From Perkinsus olseni (Eukaryota > Perkinsozoa > Perkinsida > Perkinsidae), in NCBI GenBank assembly GCA_013115135.1, contig JABANP010000399.1, positions 1 through 50,710 on the forward strand: a stretch of DNA of 50,710 nt. The letters are read 5' to 3'. Each line of letters begins with the position of its first letter. The stretch's first letter is position 1. The translations under genes and the position numbers were made by a program. Positions 12,911 to 24,476 of this stretch are shown here, one piece after another. The notes beneath the pieces were generated by a model, which saw only the letters and a list, made by a program, of their open reading frames with translations, ran no database searches and had not been told where the DNA came from.

Positions 12911-13085
12911 TGAGGTTATCATCATATTCATCATCATAACGCTGCGCGTTTGTTGTTGTTGTGATGATAATATTGTCGGTGGTCATGCGAGTGGTGATGG
13001 AAGTGTGGGCTTATTATGACTTTTGCTGCCGCTGAGGGTCGCCTCTTGAGGGCTTCCTCGATGATGATGATGATAATGATGTTGA
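12911..13085. repeat. Trinucleotide microsatellite pair (ATC / GAT)
   Basis: CATCAT-type repeats at about 12920-12938, GTT repeats at about 12950-12961 and GATGATGATGATGATAATGAT at about 13060-13080 flank a unique centre. The ATC tract and the GAT tract are mutually complementary, so the region could fold. It lies just upstream of the bromodomain gene. Confidence 0.6.
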
Positions 13086-13847
13086 TTGTGCTCTTCTGCT
13101 CTTCAGCCAAGCTTCGATCGCCACTCACCAGCTGCTGGACACTGTCTACTCTCGGACTTCGAAGTGGACTTCCTCTCTGGTTTGATCTGTGACACCGGCT
13201 ACTCGCTCGTGGAAGACAGCATGACCACCACGGCCCCAGTTCGCAAGAAGACCCGTACCCCCTCAGTGTCCAAGGTCGACCTCAACCTCATCATACCCTC
13301 CTGTCAGCGAAGGTCTTGCACTACTACCAGTAAGTCCGAGGGTGCACCAAGCAGCTCTTCAGGGTCACGTACTAGCACGCCTGAGAAGGCTTCTGCTAGA
13401 CGAGGCAGAAAGAAGGCAGCTGCTCCTTCTTCGGGTATGCCTGAGTTCGAGCGCAACGAGTACCGGAGGTTGGTGCAACACATGGTACGCATGAACAAGG
13501 AGTTGGCGGCGCCATTTATGAAGCCTGTCCCCAAATGGGTCCCCGGTTACTATGAGATGATTACTGTTCCAGTCGACATTTCGATGATACTCAACCGACT
13601 TGATTCTTGGTTCTACGCCTCACGAGCTGACTTTGAAGCTGACATGAGGCAGATGTTCGTCAACGCCTACATCTTCAACCAGCCCGGGTCTCTTGAGTAC
13701 GAATATGCCCTCGAGTTGCACTCTATCTTCAACACTATGATGTCGACGGCTCTCGACAAGGTGTTGCGGCATTTGGCCGAAGAGCACGAGAAAGAAGTGC
13801 AGTCCACCGCGAGTAGCGGTCGGAAACGTAAGCGACGATCGACGTGA
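13086..13847 (+). CDS. Short bromodomain protein
   Basis: A single uninterrupted frame of 253 codons. Residues about 120-235 form a bromodomain: FERNEYRRLVQHMVRMNKE (helix Z), PVPKWVPGYYEMITVPVDI (ZA loop with the PDYY-like GYYEMI and PVD), DFEADMRQMFVNAYIFNQPG with the acetyl-lysine-binding Asn at about residue 198, then SLEYEYALELHSIFNTMMS (helix C). A Ser/Lys-rich basic linker (AGRRGRKKAA type) precedes it and a basic tail RKRKRRST ends it, fitting a nuclear chromatin reader. The start is unsure: Met13086, or Met13221 (MTTTAPVRKK), or an exon start after the acceptor-like CTCTTCAG at 13106. No other domain is present, unlike most bromodomain proteins. Confidence 0.85.
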   Translation: MCSSALQPSFDRHSPAAGHCLLSDFEVDFLSGLICDTGYSLVEDSMTTTAPVRKKTRTPSVSKVDLNLIIPSCQRRSCTTTSKSEGAPSSSSGSRTSTPEKASARRGRKKAAAPSSGMPEFERNEYRRLVQHMVRMNKELAAPFMKPVPKWVPGYYEMITVPVDISMILNRLDSWFYASRADFEADMRQMFVNAYIFNQPGSLEYEYALELHSIFNTMMSTALDKVLRHLAEEHEKEVQSTASSGRKRKRRST

Positions 13848-14358
13848 AAGGCTTTGAGCCTCGGCCGATATGTTATATAGTGCTTGCCGACTATTTTTCC
13901 TTTCACAACGATTGATTATTGCAGGCCGGGTGCCGTCGTAGTAGCAGGGATGGAGTTCATCCCGATGATGATTACTTGCATATTTGTTTAACTCGCTTTG
14001 TAGTATTGGTATGGTTTTTGCAAAATTCTAATTGATCTTTTGTTAGTGAATCAACTCAGGGGCGAGTTGTGTGCACCCTCGAAGACTGCTGATCTTGTCG
14101 GATTGAGTGGTTTATGCCGTTTAAGTCTATACGGCGATACTGCGCCGTTGAGTTTATGGGCCGACTCGCTACTCTCGTCGGTGTTGCATCTACTCTTTAC
14201 AACGCGAGACACTCGTGGTGCTAGTAAAATATTACAGCCGTTCATGCTAAGGCGTAAATGCGTGCGCGAGTCTGCGTCACAGAAATTGCGAGACGCGTCT
14301 GACGGGGGCGGCTGGCGCACCTGAACGTGGAGTGTCCCCTCAAGCATCTCCGAGGGAC
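13848..14358. other. Gap between convergent gene ends
   Basis: Lies between the bromodomain stop and the 3' end of the coiled-coil gene. Two overlapping opposite frames (14040-14324 and 14051-14347) exist, but neither reads like protein and I list neither as a gene. Confidence 0.4.
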
Positions 14359-15520
14359 TTATAACTCACCTCCACTGCCCAGTCCTATGTAGCTCATGAT
14401 TGTTTCAAACGACGAGTGACCTTGAAGCTCCCCCTCAGGCTGAATAACTGTCGTCAAGTCTGCAGAAGGGCTCGTCATCGCTTGGCCAGAAGTACCGCCC
14501 GCTGCCTGATGGAATGACATGCTCAAGGCAGCAGTTGTTGTTCAAGGCTCACCTCATCTCCCTCGCGTTCCCCACTATTACGATACGTAGGTGGCATCTG
14601 AGACCTCATTTGGTCTCTGAGATCCTGCTGCTGCTCACGAACCTGGGGTGATGAGCCTCATCGTGCGAGCGAGCGCTGCACTGGGGGTCCCAAAGGCATA
14701 TTGCCTTACCGCTCGACTGTGGTCTTCGAATAGTGTGGCGTTATCGAGGGAACCGTTGAAGTTGGGATCTCGCAGTAGGATTTGCCGCAGACGTTGGAGC
14801 TCGTAGTTCCTACAAAAAGACCACCTCGAGCGGCACTTCTGTACGCAAGCCGGTCGTACAACGTGTCCCTCTCGAAGCGCAGCTGATCGTTTTCAACTTG
14901 TTGTAAGGTTATTTGGCGTTGCTGCTCTCGAAGGCGCCGCAATATCTGAATACATAGAGACCTTGGATGAGTAACCGATGCGAAGACCTCACCCTTTTGT
15001 CGCAAAGCCCGGACACGTCAGAAATGGCGTGCCGATACTCCATCGCCGTTTCGTCTATCTTCCGCGAGAGTCGCCTGGGAAACGATGCTCGGCTATCCAG
15101 TAGCGACAAGCCTGTACCTTTCGATCTGCTGTAGCCGTTGGAAACTGTCCCAGAACTCTTGAAGGCGTAGGTCGAGGCCCTCCTTGAGAATCCTTATGTT
15201 GGGGTCGATACTCGATGCTCCATCTGGTAACTGAATCGTTTCCGTACACATAGAATGCAGGTGAGCACCTTCCCACCCTCATTCGGCCCTCAGCGTCCAT
15301 GTACGGCTCGAGCAGTATAGCCAGTCTTTCCTTATCATCCACCAGTGTACTGTTGGCCGCGGCGATCTCCGCGAGTTGTTCTTGGTAGCTACAACCACCC
15401 GGAAGAATTATGGCTGATGGCACGCTGGGGTTGTTACGTTCTGACAAGATTGGCGATCTCTTCATCCCTGGTGAACGTCGAGCTCGATTCCAGGCGTTGT
15501 GAGGACGCGGAAGGCAACAT
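14359..15520 (-). CDS. Coiled-coil protein of unknown function
   Basis: Probable start MLPSASSQRLESSSTFTRDE (15518-15520). An intron GTAACA...TTGTAG joins NLVRTYQEQLAEIAAANSTL and KERLAILLEPYMDAEGRM. Further exons read PNIRILKEGLDLRLQEFWDS...FQRLQQIER (about 15195-15115), IDETAMEYRHAISDVSGL (about 15060-15000), ILRRLREQQRQITLQQVEND and NYELQRLRQILLRDPNFNGS (about 14950-14750), and a Gln-rich segment at about 14620. The end is AMTSPSADLTTVIQPEGELQ up to TAA at 14359-14361. Nearly the whole protein is heptad-like and charged, suggesting a cytoskeletal or ciliary scaffold, but no specific family is recognised. Confidence 0.6.
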
Positions 15521-15710
15521 CGCAACGGAGGCCTCAATCCTCAATTCGCGTCCATTTGCCGAGTTTTTTCTCTCCACTCCCGATAGAGAGAACAAAACTC
15601 TTATTTGTAATCATTCGAACGACAAGAACGCGGGAAGCCGCTAACATGCAAATATGACATGAACAATCGTGGCCAAAGCCGAGAGGAACGAGCAAGCAAC
15701 TGTACGAGGG

Positions 15711-16223
15711 TCATTCTTTATCGGAAGTGAACATTTGCTTCAAGGACTGCAGGTACTGGAAGACCACCGTCACAGCCGCCTTAGACGGGTCGTCATCGAA
15801 CTTATCCGGATGCCACAGCGCCTAGGAAAGTGATCTGATTCGGTGGTGGACAGTGGACGAGGCATTCACCTGTAGTTGTCGGAAGGCCTTCCTTCTCACG
15901 TCAACATCCACAGCATCGAGATGACAGTGCGTCCAGTCGAGGATGTCTTCTTTGACCTACACCAGAGGCAAGCTTCGCCGTCGCAGCGGACGTGAGGTGA
16001 GCGGTCTGACCTCGGCGACCGGGTCTTTCCCAGGAGCGATAAGTGAGGGGCGCCTCTTCGGATTGATCGTGTCAGGTATGGCCAGATCTCCCGTACCTAA
16101 TACAGGACGGTTCCGGTCGTCCTGCTCTAGCTGTGCCTTTCTCTCACCATCGTCTACCGACCACATGTGGCTCTTCCGCTGTTCTGGTCTTGACGGTCCC
16201 CCTTCACCACCATGGTGACGAAC
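15711..16223 (-). CDS. J-domain (DnaJ-like) C-terminal exons
   Basis: Exon 16223 downward reads HHGGEGGPSRPEQRKSHMWS and a Lys/Asp-rich linker to APGKDPVAE. A 54-nt GT...TAG intron (around 15965-16010) leads to KEDILDWTHCHLDAVDVDVR and RKAFRQLQ. A second intron leads to ALWHPDKFDDDPSKAAV, and the end is YLQSLKQMFTSDKE with TGA at 15711-15713. RKAFRQLQ-ALWHPDKF is a J-domain helix II with the HPD tripeptide that stimulates Hsp70 ATPase, here at the extreme C-terminus. There is no clear start codon. The same reading frame continues upstream to 16538 and can be spliced to the tail of the large membrane protein, so this may be its cytoplasmic end rather than a separate gene. Confidence 0.6.
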
Positions 16224-16399
16224 CTGCTCGATAGAAGTCAGAGTGGGTGTGAGAGACAGTGCACATCTTTGACGCGAATGGTGGCCTACCCATCGGCTCT
16301 CGCCCAGCGTTGGTGCTTTCAGCCTGGATGCCCGAGCACCCTCTGTTCTGCGCCGGCTGCCGCGGTACTGTGAGGAGCTACAGTAAACGAGAAAGTACG

Positions 16400-19300
16400 A
16401 GCAGTTTCGGACGAAAACTCCGTCAACCCACCGTGAAGAAGGGTCGCCATGCACGGTATATCTGTACTTGCTCCCATGCGATGTGAAGGAGTTGGCCATC
16501 GGGTCGTCTGATGTACCTGCTGCGCGCCTCCTCGACACAAGGCTTGGACTTCCTTCTCACTTGCTGTGTTGTCGAAGGGACTCCCAGCCGTTCCACCCTC
16601 AGGGGTCACCGGGGTTGATGCTTTACCGCTATCCGGGGCCTCTGATGAATACACCTGGGGTTTGCTTCGCACCGTCGAGCCTCGGGCGAACACAATCGGA
16701 TCCTGGAAAGTGACGATGACCATGAGACCTACTCAGCGATCTACCTCTTCCGCAACAATAGATGCCAAGCGTTTCGCGCGCCCGCGTTTCCACAGCCAAA
16801 TGCCGCCGACTGCCACTACCAATACGAATCCGGAAACGGCACACGCTAAGATTGGCAGGAGGGAAGAGGCCTCACCGGGAGACACCTCGGGACCTGAGAC
16901 ACCCATGGCCGCAATCCTTATCGCGGCGGACCACTCACCGTCCGTAGTGACGTTCCCCTGCTGTTGCTGCGCCTCCCACCACACCGGTGCGACTGTTATA
17001 GCGGAAGCAGATACCACCGGGCTAGCACTCGAGAGGAAGCCTTCACTCTCAACGATCGTAAACTCAGGCGAGGACCTGTATTATTCAGGTGACCAGCTGG
17101 GGCCGGCTAGGGAGGGAGCTTCTCACCCTGCGCTTCTGCTGCTGTAGCGCTCCTTAATAACCGTGTCTCCGGCGTTGGTCGCCAGTACGGCAGCGATACC
17201 TACCGGAAGCATCAAGGCTATGCTGGAACAGAGATTATCTGATGGGCTGACCTCCCTTGGACCGCAGAACCAGAGCCATCTCATTCGCAGTGAGACGGTC
17301 AGTCTGGACGACTATGCTCAACAAGATGTGCTTGGTGGCAATGCTTGCTGTGGCCATCGAAACGGGTACCGCTGAGACCTGGGAGGACTCCAAGCCACGA
17401 GAAGAACCAAGGGATCGCAACGCTACCATGTCGAGGGTGAATCTTCCACTAAGTTGGTCTGTGATACCAGTCAGCGGTGACTGCGTACCTGAATTGGGTG
17501 ATCGTCCGCGGCCCGAGATCGTTGTGAACAAAGCGAGAAAGGACTTACGCAAGAAACCGTTGGCATCAGAGAGAGCTGCATCAATAAGGTTGACCATTTC
17601 CTCAGAGTAGTAGCCATCGTCAGGTGGTGCAAGGACCTGTCACCAACGGCAATGATGGAAAAACATTCATTGTCGACAGGGCTCACCGTGAGGGTCACAA
17701 TTACCGGGCCATTGGTGATAGCGTCGACGTCGTTGAGCTTCAGCCGGAGGAACGGAGCCGCAGAATGCAGTGCCAGGGTTATGCTGGTCAAAGACAGAGT
17801 CGGAAGATACGGACCGAGAGAGGCCGTCAGTCTCACCTCCTCAAAAGCGTGACAGCTGCGGCCATTTTGGTGACGGCTCCTACCACTGGAATACCGACAA
17901 CTACGGTGACCTAAGGAGGCAGCGGCATAGGGACAGACAAGGACAGTAGTACTCACGTCAAGGTGAATGTGGCGGGAACACTGCCCCTCTGCAGGGGAGC
18001 CGTCCTCCCAACCCACGTCACAAGTGCCTGATGAACAAGCGTGCTCGGTAAGAGGGATGTCAACCGAGGGAGCTGACATGTGGTAACGGCGAGTATCCAC
18101 TCCTCGCGAGAGAGGCCAACAGTCCCTGACGCTGCTGCCGCTGCCACAGTGCACGTGCCGTGCTCAGGACCTGTATAACGATGGAGAGTCGGAGAGCTGA
18201 TCATCATCACCAGCTGCCTGCCCTACATCGACGGAACTGGCAAGGGTCGTCGGGAGGAGGCACATCACACCAGGCACCGCTGTAGCCGTCCGTGCACTCA
18301 CAGCCGACTCTACCGCCATCCTCAACGGTACATCGGCCATGCAGGCCGCAGTCTACCGCGTGGCAGAGGTCACTGACGGGCTCGCAGAGTACCTGGGTCG
18401 GATGGGGTTGGCAAATAGGGGCCCAGCAGCGGCAGAGTTCGACTCACGAAGTCGCTCTCATCGCCGTTGTTCCACCCAGTGATCTCCTTCTTCATGACGG
18501 ACAAGTTGCAGAGGCCGGTACGGCTGTCATATCTGCCAACGGCTGCCATCGCCATGCCGGGCCTCGAAACCCCAGCCTCTTACTCAATATTCTCACACGC
18601 CCCGAAATTGAGGCAAAAGAGTTTGCACTCAGCCAAGGAGGGTAGGGTCCGACTTTCATGGTTGTTATCTACAACAACCTGCTAGACCAGGGCGGAGTGA
18701 CCGTAGGAAGGTACCGGACACGCCACTGTTAGGCCAGCACTTCCATCCGATGCCGCAGAACTGCCAAGTGTCGGCCTCGAAGAAGTCGTCGTGCCAGACC
18801 GCCACCCCTTTGCATTTGCACCACGGTCGGTCCTGAACGACGAGGGCAGCTTGGATCCGCGGGGGAGCCGACAGACGTACTGCCGGGTCCTCTGAGAACT
18901 TGCAGCAGCCTCGATTGCTTCTGGTAGAGCAGCGGGCACCTAGTAGGAGAACGAAGCCTGCCAGCAGTCTAGGAGGGACGTTGGGAACCTCTGAAGGTCC
19001 AGTCTTCGTCGCACTCGCAGGTGGTGACGTTGGCCGGGCTAGCTGGGCGTGCGAGCGAGGCGTCCACTGGCGTCCCCGCGCGCTCCAGACAGTCTCGATG
19101 GACGTATCTGGGTGGTGTACAGCTGGCAGGCAGGATGGCGGTGCCGCCCTACGGATCGGTGCCGCACTCCCTCTCACAGTTGGCGCCGATGACGCCCTCG
19201 TCGCACACGCAGACCTGGGAGCCCCCCACACCTACGGCAACACCATGGAGCTGAGGGGTTGATCGGAGTGAGCTTACTTTGGCAAGTGCCGTGGTCACCG

Positions 19301-22300
19301 CACGACGTCTCAGCCCCACATCCGTCCGAGGGGGCATCAGGACCCCCAGGGGGGGCTTGAGGACTCGGGGTGGCCGGAACCTGATCGACAGCAGTAGCAG
19401 ACGCTTCGGTGCAGGCAGGCAAACCCCACCCGTATATTGAGTGAGCTACAATCCGAGCCCTCGAAGCCTCGGTAGCACACGCACTGGCCGTAGTGGCAGG
19501 TACCTGCGGGCAGCCCTACCAAGGCCGCGGTCGCCCCTCCTGTACTCACCGCTGGAGCACTCGACAGAACTCCACCCTGACCCCTCAGGGTCGCAAAGAT
19601 TCTCGTAGTTGGAGACCCTATTGGGGAGCTGAGTAACGGACACATAGTGACGAGGGTCTTGGTAGGCTGAGCTTACTGGATTGGCCCGAAAGCTGTCCTC
19701 GGGGAGGGCAACAGCGACCTCGTGTACTGGCGTGAACTTGAGACCATCAAAACGCTCGACAGCGACCCAGCCAGAGGACGGCCCATCTGAAGCAGTCTGT
19801 GGTCCAACGACGACGACAACAACGGACTTACCACCAACGACCCGGAAGCACCGCACTGTCGCCGCATCGGGGAACACGGCCATTGTGTAGGCCTCGCAGG
19901 AGTCGATGGGAGTGCCTGTAAGCTCGAGGTCAGCGGATCTTCCGGACCATCAGCCTACTGTAGAGCGGCTTGATCCCGTCCATGCAGCTGTCGTCGCTAA
20001 ACCACAAGACGCCGCATGCTCCCACCGCTCGCCATGCTCTGTTGAACCTGCCACAGGATCAACTCCGTCACGCGCCGCGAAATTGGGCGGACAGGGAAGA
20101 CTCCTACGCATGATGAGCAGTGAGAAAGAAGCCTCCGTCGGTGTGGGTGAGGTCGAGTTCCACAGGACGCTCGGTGCCAACGCTGCCGGTACCAAGACCT
20201 GCCCGACTCTCCCCTGAGTCGCCCCAGCAGAAGATACCCCCGGAGACGTCCGTCTGAAGGAACCACATGTCGACAGAATCGCGGGTCGCTGGATCCTACC
20301 AGGCACGCATTAGCCTCTCCGCAGGTGAGTTCGGCTGTGGTTACTTCGTCGGGTAGTGTGGAGGTGAATATGTTGGTATCTGTGTCACCACCAGGACGTG
20401 CACAGACTCTCAACGGGAGACCCTCACCCGAGGAGGGAGCGGCTCCGAGCTGGCCGTTGGCGTTGCTGCCAGCGCAGCTCAATTGGTTCTCGTCGTGGAG
20501 AGCACAGATGAAGTCTCGGCCGCAGCACATGTGAGTGACCCCGCTAGCGGGCAGCGGCGCGACGGTCTGGTAGGCATCTAAAGGTGACGCCTGTCTACGG
20601 TGGGCTGCCCCCGGCGGCCATCCCTACTGTTCTCGTAGACCCCAGGGATGTATCCGGCGCACTCGAGGACGCCCTCGGTGCCGAGTATGCAGGTGAAGGT
20701 CATTCCGGTGCAAATGTGGGCCACCTGTCTCGAGATGAGGTTGGCCGGTGGGAGGTTGTCTCCTGAGAAATTGCGTTGACGGTTGTGGATGGCCGTGCCT
20801 CTCACCCATATGCGAATTGTGCTTCCCTCGAGACAGGACGTCCCCCAAGCCTAGCTGGCCGTAGTTGTTGAAGCCCCAGCACTTCACAAGGTCACGCCCA
20901 AGGGCATCATCTGAGGAAAAGTGGCGGATAGATGGTATGTTGCAGGGAAATGGCCATTAGGCTCAGCGCCGCCTTCTCGCCAGTACGCCAGCCTTCTCAC
21001 CTAGGACGGCGCAGAAGTGGTAGTATGCTCCCGCGATCTGCTCGACGGGCAGCCCTGAGGTTCCCAGAGCTACAGGAGACGCCTCTTCGAACCCTCTAGA
21101 GAGGTAGGACATCCCTAGACCAAGTGCCTGCACGAGAGAAGGTATCGAGTTCGATCCCGGCACCCTGCACCATATGCCTCACCCCGTCCTTGTTGCTCCC
21201 CCAGCACTGCACTTGGTGCTCAGCCGTGAGGATGCAGTCAGTGACGAGGCCAGTAACCACTTGCCGGACCCCAGTTGCGAGGATTCTGACGATGATCACA
21301 CTCAACAAGGCTCGGTCTCCATCAGCCCTACGGCAGCTGGTCTCCCGTCGCCGACGACTTCGACCACCCCTCCCCTACAGCGCCGCCTGCCTGCAGGTCG
21401 TCGGATCGACCCCAGCACTTGAGACCACCTGGGAGTAGGACAGTGGACCGAGGGAGCAGCATCACAGACCACCTTCGACGTCGGGGGCGCCACCGAGGGT
21501 AACGCAGACGTGGTCGCTTCCGGTGCCAACGCTCGTCACGGCCAGTGGCTGGGGGGAGTCGATGACCTGAGGGACGGGGAGATGGGGCGATCGTAGGGGA
21601 GGGGAGATGGGGTGATAGTAGGGGAGGGGAGATGGGGTGATCGTAGGGGAGGGGAGATGGGGTGACCGCAGGGGAGCGGAGAGCTTACTCGTAGAGAGAC
21701 CTCGTGCACTTGAATGCCATTGGGAAACTTCATTTGGTAATGACGATAGGCGACGGGGGAGCCATCGGTGCGGAGGGAACAGGTGACGATGGCCGTGGAT
21801 CTGCCAGCACAATCACAGACTGGGGACGAGGGTGGTCCTACGCTCCCTGCCAACTGGCAACGGAATGGGAGGATAGTGGACAGGAGAAGGTCCGCTCAGC
21901 TGAGCATCTCGACAGGGTCGGACAGGGGGTGACCTCCAAGGTGGCCCCGATGGCTGCTACGTCCGAGGCAGCGATCACTACGGAGACCTAGGAGACCAGG
22001 AGAGGTGGATGCTTGCTGGACAGGAAGGAGGCCCACCTCGGGGGTGATGGTAGGACGGCCGAGGTCGACCCAAGCGGTGCAATGAGTCCCCACGGTGACC
22101 CCAACGTCCCAGTATCTAAGACAAGCGGAGAGAGTCATGGAAGAAGAAAGACGGTATCTCGGAACTCTCCGACCAGAGGAGAATAGACTGAAGATTCCTA
22201 TGGGGTGGTCCTCACGTTGTATCATCATCGTCTGCTGCAGAGTCGATTGCGCCGCTACACTCGGCCGCAGAGGAAAGGCTCGGCTTCACCGTCCTTAGAG

Positions 22301-23508
22301 AGCTGGGCGAGGTCACTTTGAGGAAGGCTATATAGTCCGACCGCTCGTTGGTGCAAGTGGTGAAGTCGGGGCCTAAGATTGATCATCAAAGAGGGAAGGG
22401 AGAGAGTCATTGCCCTTACTAGATGTACTGAAGCATGCACCATCGCTCAGGCGGATACTGACAGCACCGCAGGAGGAATCTCGCTGGCATGCAGCCAGGC
22501 AGCCGTACCCTGAAGGCACAGTGGGATATATAGGAGCGCTGAATGCCGGCAGACTTACCAGTGGTACCGGAGACCCTGGCCCGCTGAATGCCACACTGCT
22601 CGCAGTTGACACAGGGCGCGAGCTCCATTCGGGAGCTGTAACCCTTGATGTGAACACAGGAGGCGCTGGAGGAGCCCTGCAGGTGAACGATCGATGGAGG
22701 GAATGAGAGACTGAGGCAATCTCACCTCGGAAATGCTCCCCAAACGGCACTTGAAGAATGGACCTTCACCATCACAGTCGAGGTCATAGACCCCAGAGCA
22801 AGCCGAATCATCTGCACATTCGGCTGTTGCATGGGCCAACGAGGAGTAACTGCCGTATCTAAGGCGGGGTGGTCTCGCGGCAGCTACGATGGTCCAGCTC
22901 GTGAAAAAGTGATGGCAACTTGGGATTGTCTTTTACCGTGCCTCTGTTGGACAGTAGGATTCGGGCAGACTCGCAAAACTGACGTTGCCAGTGACGGGAT
23001 CGACGCCGAGCTTGCGACCTACAACCACCGGCAGTCCCCTCTCAGGAAGACCGCTATCCGAGCTCACCGAGGTCTACTGCTTCAACGCTAGAGGCGTGAG
23101 ACTTGACGTTCACACCGGTACCGCCGGAGCGTAGCTGTCCGTACCTGCAACGTATTTACGGAGAGTCGGTCGGTGAGGACGCTTACTCGTTCCGTGTACC
23201 CCAGCACTTGAGCTCCATAGTTGCCGTTATTACGCAACCCCAGTTGTCCCGCAGAGACAGTTTCGGCAAGATCGACTTTCGTAAAGATTCGATGGGAACT
23301 AATCGCCAGATGGAAGCGTCGGGAGCCCGACCGGAAGGAGCATGCTAGTCGCGTCACCGAGCCAGCTACCTGCTGCCTGTCCGTTTGACTGAAGTAGGCG
23401 ATTTCCCATTCCAGGGTTGGCAGTGTCTCCCCAGTCGATCCGCAAGTAGGATCCCCATGGATGCTCCTCTGAGAAAGTGAGCCTTCGCAAACAGCAAAAG
23501 CGTAGCAC
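16400..23508 (-). CDS. Large type I membrane protein: RCC1-like repeats, PAN-like segment, EGF-like domains, one TM helix
   Basis: Many short exons on one strand encode a Cys-rich ectodomain. RCC1/beta-propeller repeats recur: GCVITATMELKCWGTRNE (about 23250), GSDHVCVTLGGAP then GLKCWGRSDDLQAGG (about 21500, 21410), TDCILTAEHQVQCWGSNKDG (about 21210), LVKCWGFNNYGQLGLGD (about 20870), FICALHDENQLSCAGSNANG (about 20500) and GIFCWGDSGESRAGLGTG (about 20235). A PAN-like stretch GYGCLAACQRDSSCGAVSIR lies near 22500. EGF-like units are GTCHYGQCVCYRGFEGSDC (about 19480), GSQVCVCDEGVIGANCEREC (about 19190), TTCECDEDWTFRG (about 19000) and CGLHGRCTVEDGGRVGCECT (about 18320). Two beta-sandwich-like segments follow (18200-17640), then one TM helix (16790-16867) with a basic stop-transfer. 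Exon borders were not all resolved. The 5' end probably extends beyond 23508. A surface adhesin or receptor is the natural inference. Confidence 0.65.
16790..16867 (-). other. Transmembrane helix of the RCC1/EGF protein
   Basis: SLLPILACAVSGFVLVVAVG then GIWLW forms about 24 hydrophobic residues, followed immediately by KRGRAKR. The positive-inside rule places the upstream Cys-rich part outside and the Lys/Arg side in the cytoplasm. Confidence 0.8.
21581..21680. repeat. Four tandem copies of a 25-bp G-rich minisatellite
   Basis: Units start at 21581, 21606, 21631 and 21656, each like GATGGGGTGATCGTAGGGGAGGGGA written as two blocks (GATGGGGTGATCGTA + GGGGAGGGGA), differing at two or three sites. 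It sits inside an intron of the RCC1/EGF gene, between a GTAAGC donor near 21688 and a CTCAG acceptor near 21568 (minus strand). Runs of four G give G-quadruplex potential on the + strand, the non-transcript-like strand. Confidence 0.9.
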
Positions 23509-23536
23509 AGCGGGGTTGAGACTAATCGGACCAGCC

Positions 23537-23608
23537 GGTTCTATGGTGTAACGGTTAGCACTCCAGACTCTGAATCTGGCGATCTGGGTTCAAATCCCGG
23601 TAGAACCT
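23537..23608 (+). tRNA. tRNA-Gln (anticodon CUG)
   Basis: A 72-nt cloverleaf starting GGTTCTATGGTGTAACGG. The acceptor stem GGTTCTA pairs with TAGAACC. The anticodon stem CCAGA/TCTGG encloses loop CTCTGAA, giving anticodon CTG. The T arm reads CTGGG-TTCAAAT-CCCGG. A-box and B-box are intact and there is no intron. It is on the strand opposite the surrounding protein gene. Confidence 0.95.
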
Positions 23609-23613
23609 TTTTT
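23609..23613 (+). terminator. RNA polymerase III T-run terminator
   Basis: Five T residues directly follow the tRNA-Gln discriminator base. Confidence 0.7.
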
Positions 23614-23774
23614 GCGGACACGGTAAGATTTAGCCCCTCGAGCATCCATAGAGTACGGTTAGCTCCGCGAGGGGAAGCGAGCCCCCTGGATATTCGCGAG
23701 CGCCCGTATACTCGAGGCGACCGTTGAATGCATGATGACGTAGAATGTCTCTCGGGACCGTAGAGCGTCACTCA

Positions 23775-24200
23775 CCCTGTGGGACAGTCGGGTTCCCATC
23801 GACCATGTGGATCGCCGCCCTCACTTCCCCCACTGGAATACCGAACGTAACGGCGAGCTTCACTTGCAGATCGGCAAGGCTGAACACCAGAAGTATTTGC
23901 CCCATCGAGTCGCCAGTAGAGAGGCTTACGATCGTTCAAGCTCTATTGGGTCCCGGCACCATTCCGGCTGGTATTGCTGTAGGACATCGATCTCGAGAAC
24001 GGACGTTGTCTCGTACAATTTCCTGACACCAAAAGTCTACTGTCTTGCTCCTTCTTGCATGAGCTGCTGGGGACTCCAAGTCGCGAGGCGTGCGATACCG
24101 TGTGGGAGTTGCTCGTTATTGAACTCGAGAGTCCACCAGATTTCGACACAGTTGAACGGGCGAATGCAACACCCCAACGCGTCAAATGTGAGCCTTACTG
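23775..24200 (-). CDS. Exons of an extracellular-type protein, probably the 5' part of the RCC1/EGF gene
   Basis: Three exon-like frames lie in sequence on the minus strand: ALGCCIRPFNCVEIWWTLEF...RLATWSPQQLMQEG (about 24190-24058), FGVRKLYETTSVLEIDVLQQ...YQPEWCRDPIELER with a GTAAGC donor near 23930, and ILLVFSLADLQVKLAVTFG...IPVGEVRAAIHMVDGNPTVP with a GTGAGT donor near 23773. Composition and strand match the RCC1/EGF gene downstream. If they belong together, the tRNA-Gln at 23537 lies inside an intron on the other strand. A 236-codon + frame over the same bases looks like an antisense shadow. Confidence 0.45.
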
Positions 24201-24476
24201 TGGTCTCGTGCAGATATGGTCCACTAGCGCCATCCCGCTACTGCAGGTTTCCGTGCAGGAACCCCGCTCGGATACCGCGTAGGTGGCAGAGATATTCTCG
24301 TATGCGAGTTCGCGACACGAGTAGTACCTGTGATATCACGAGGTACATCGTGAGCGTGCCGGATAAACTCACGAGTCAGAAAGCAGAACAGTGCCAGCCT
24401 ATAGGAGAAGGCTGCTTGTCAGCATACGAGCTACTCGTGAGCCATTCGTATCGCGGTTTTTACGATAGTCCCCCGC

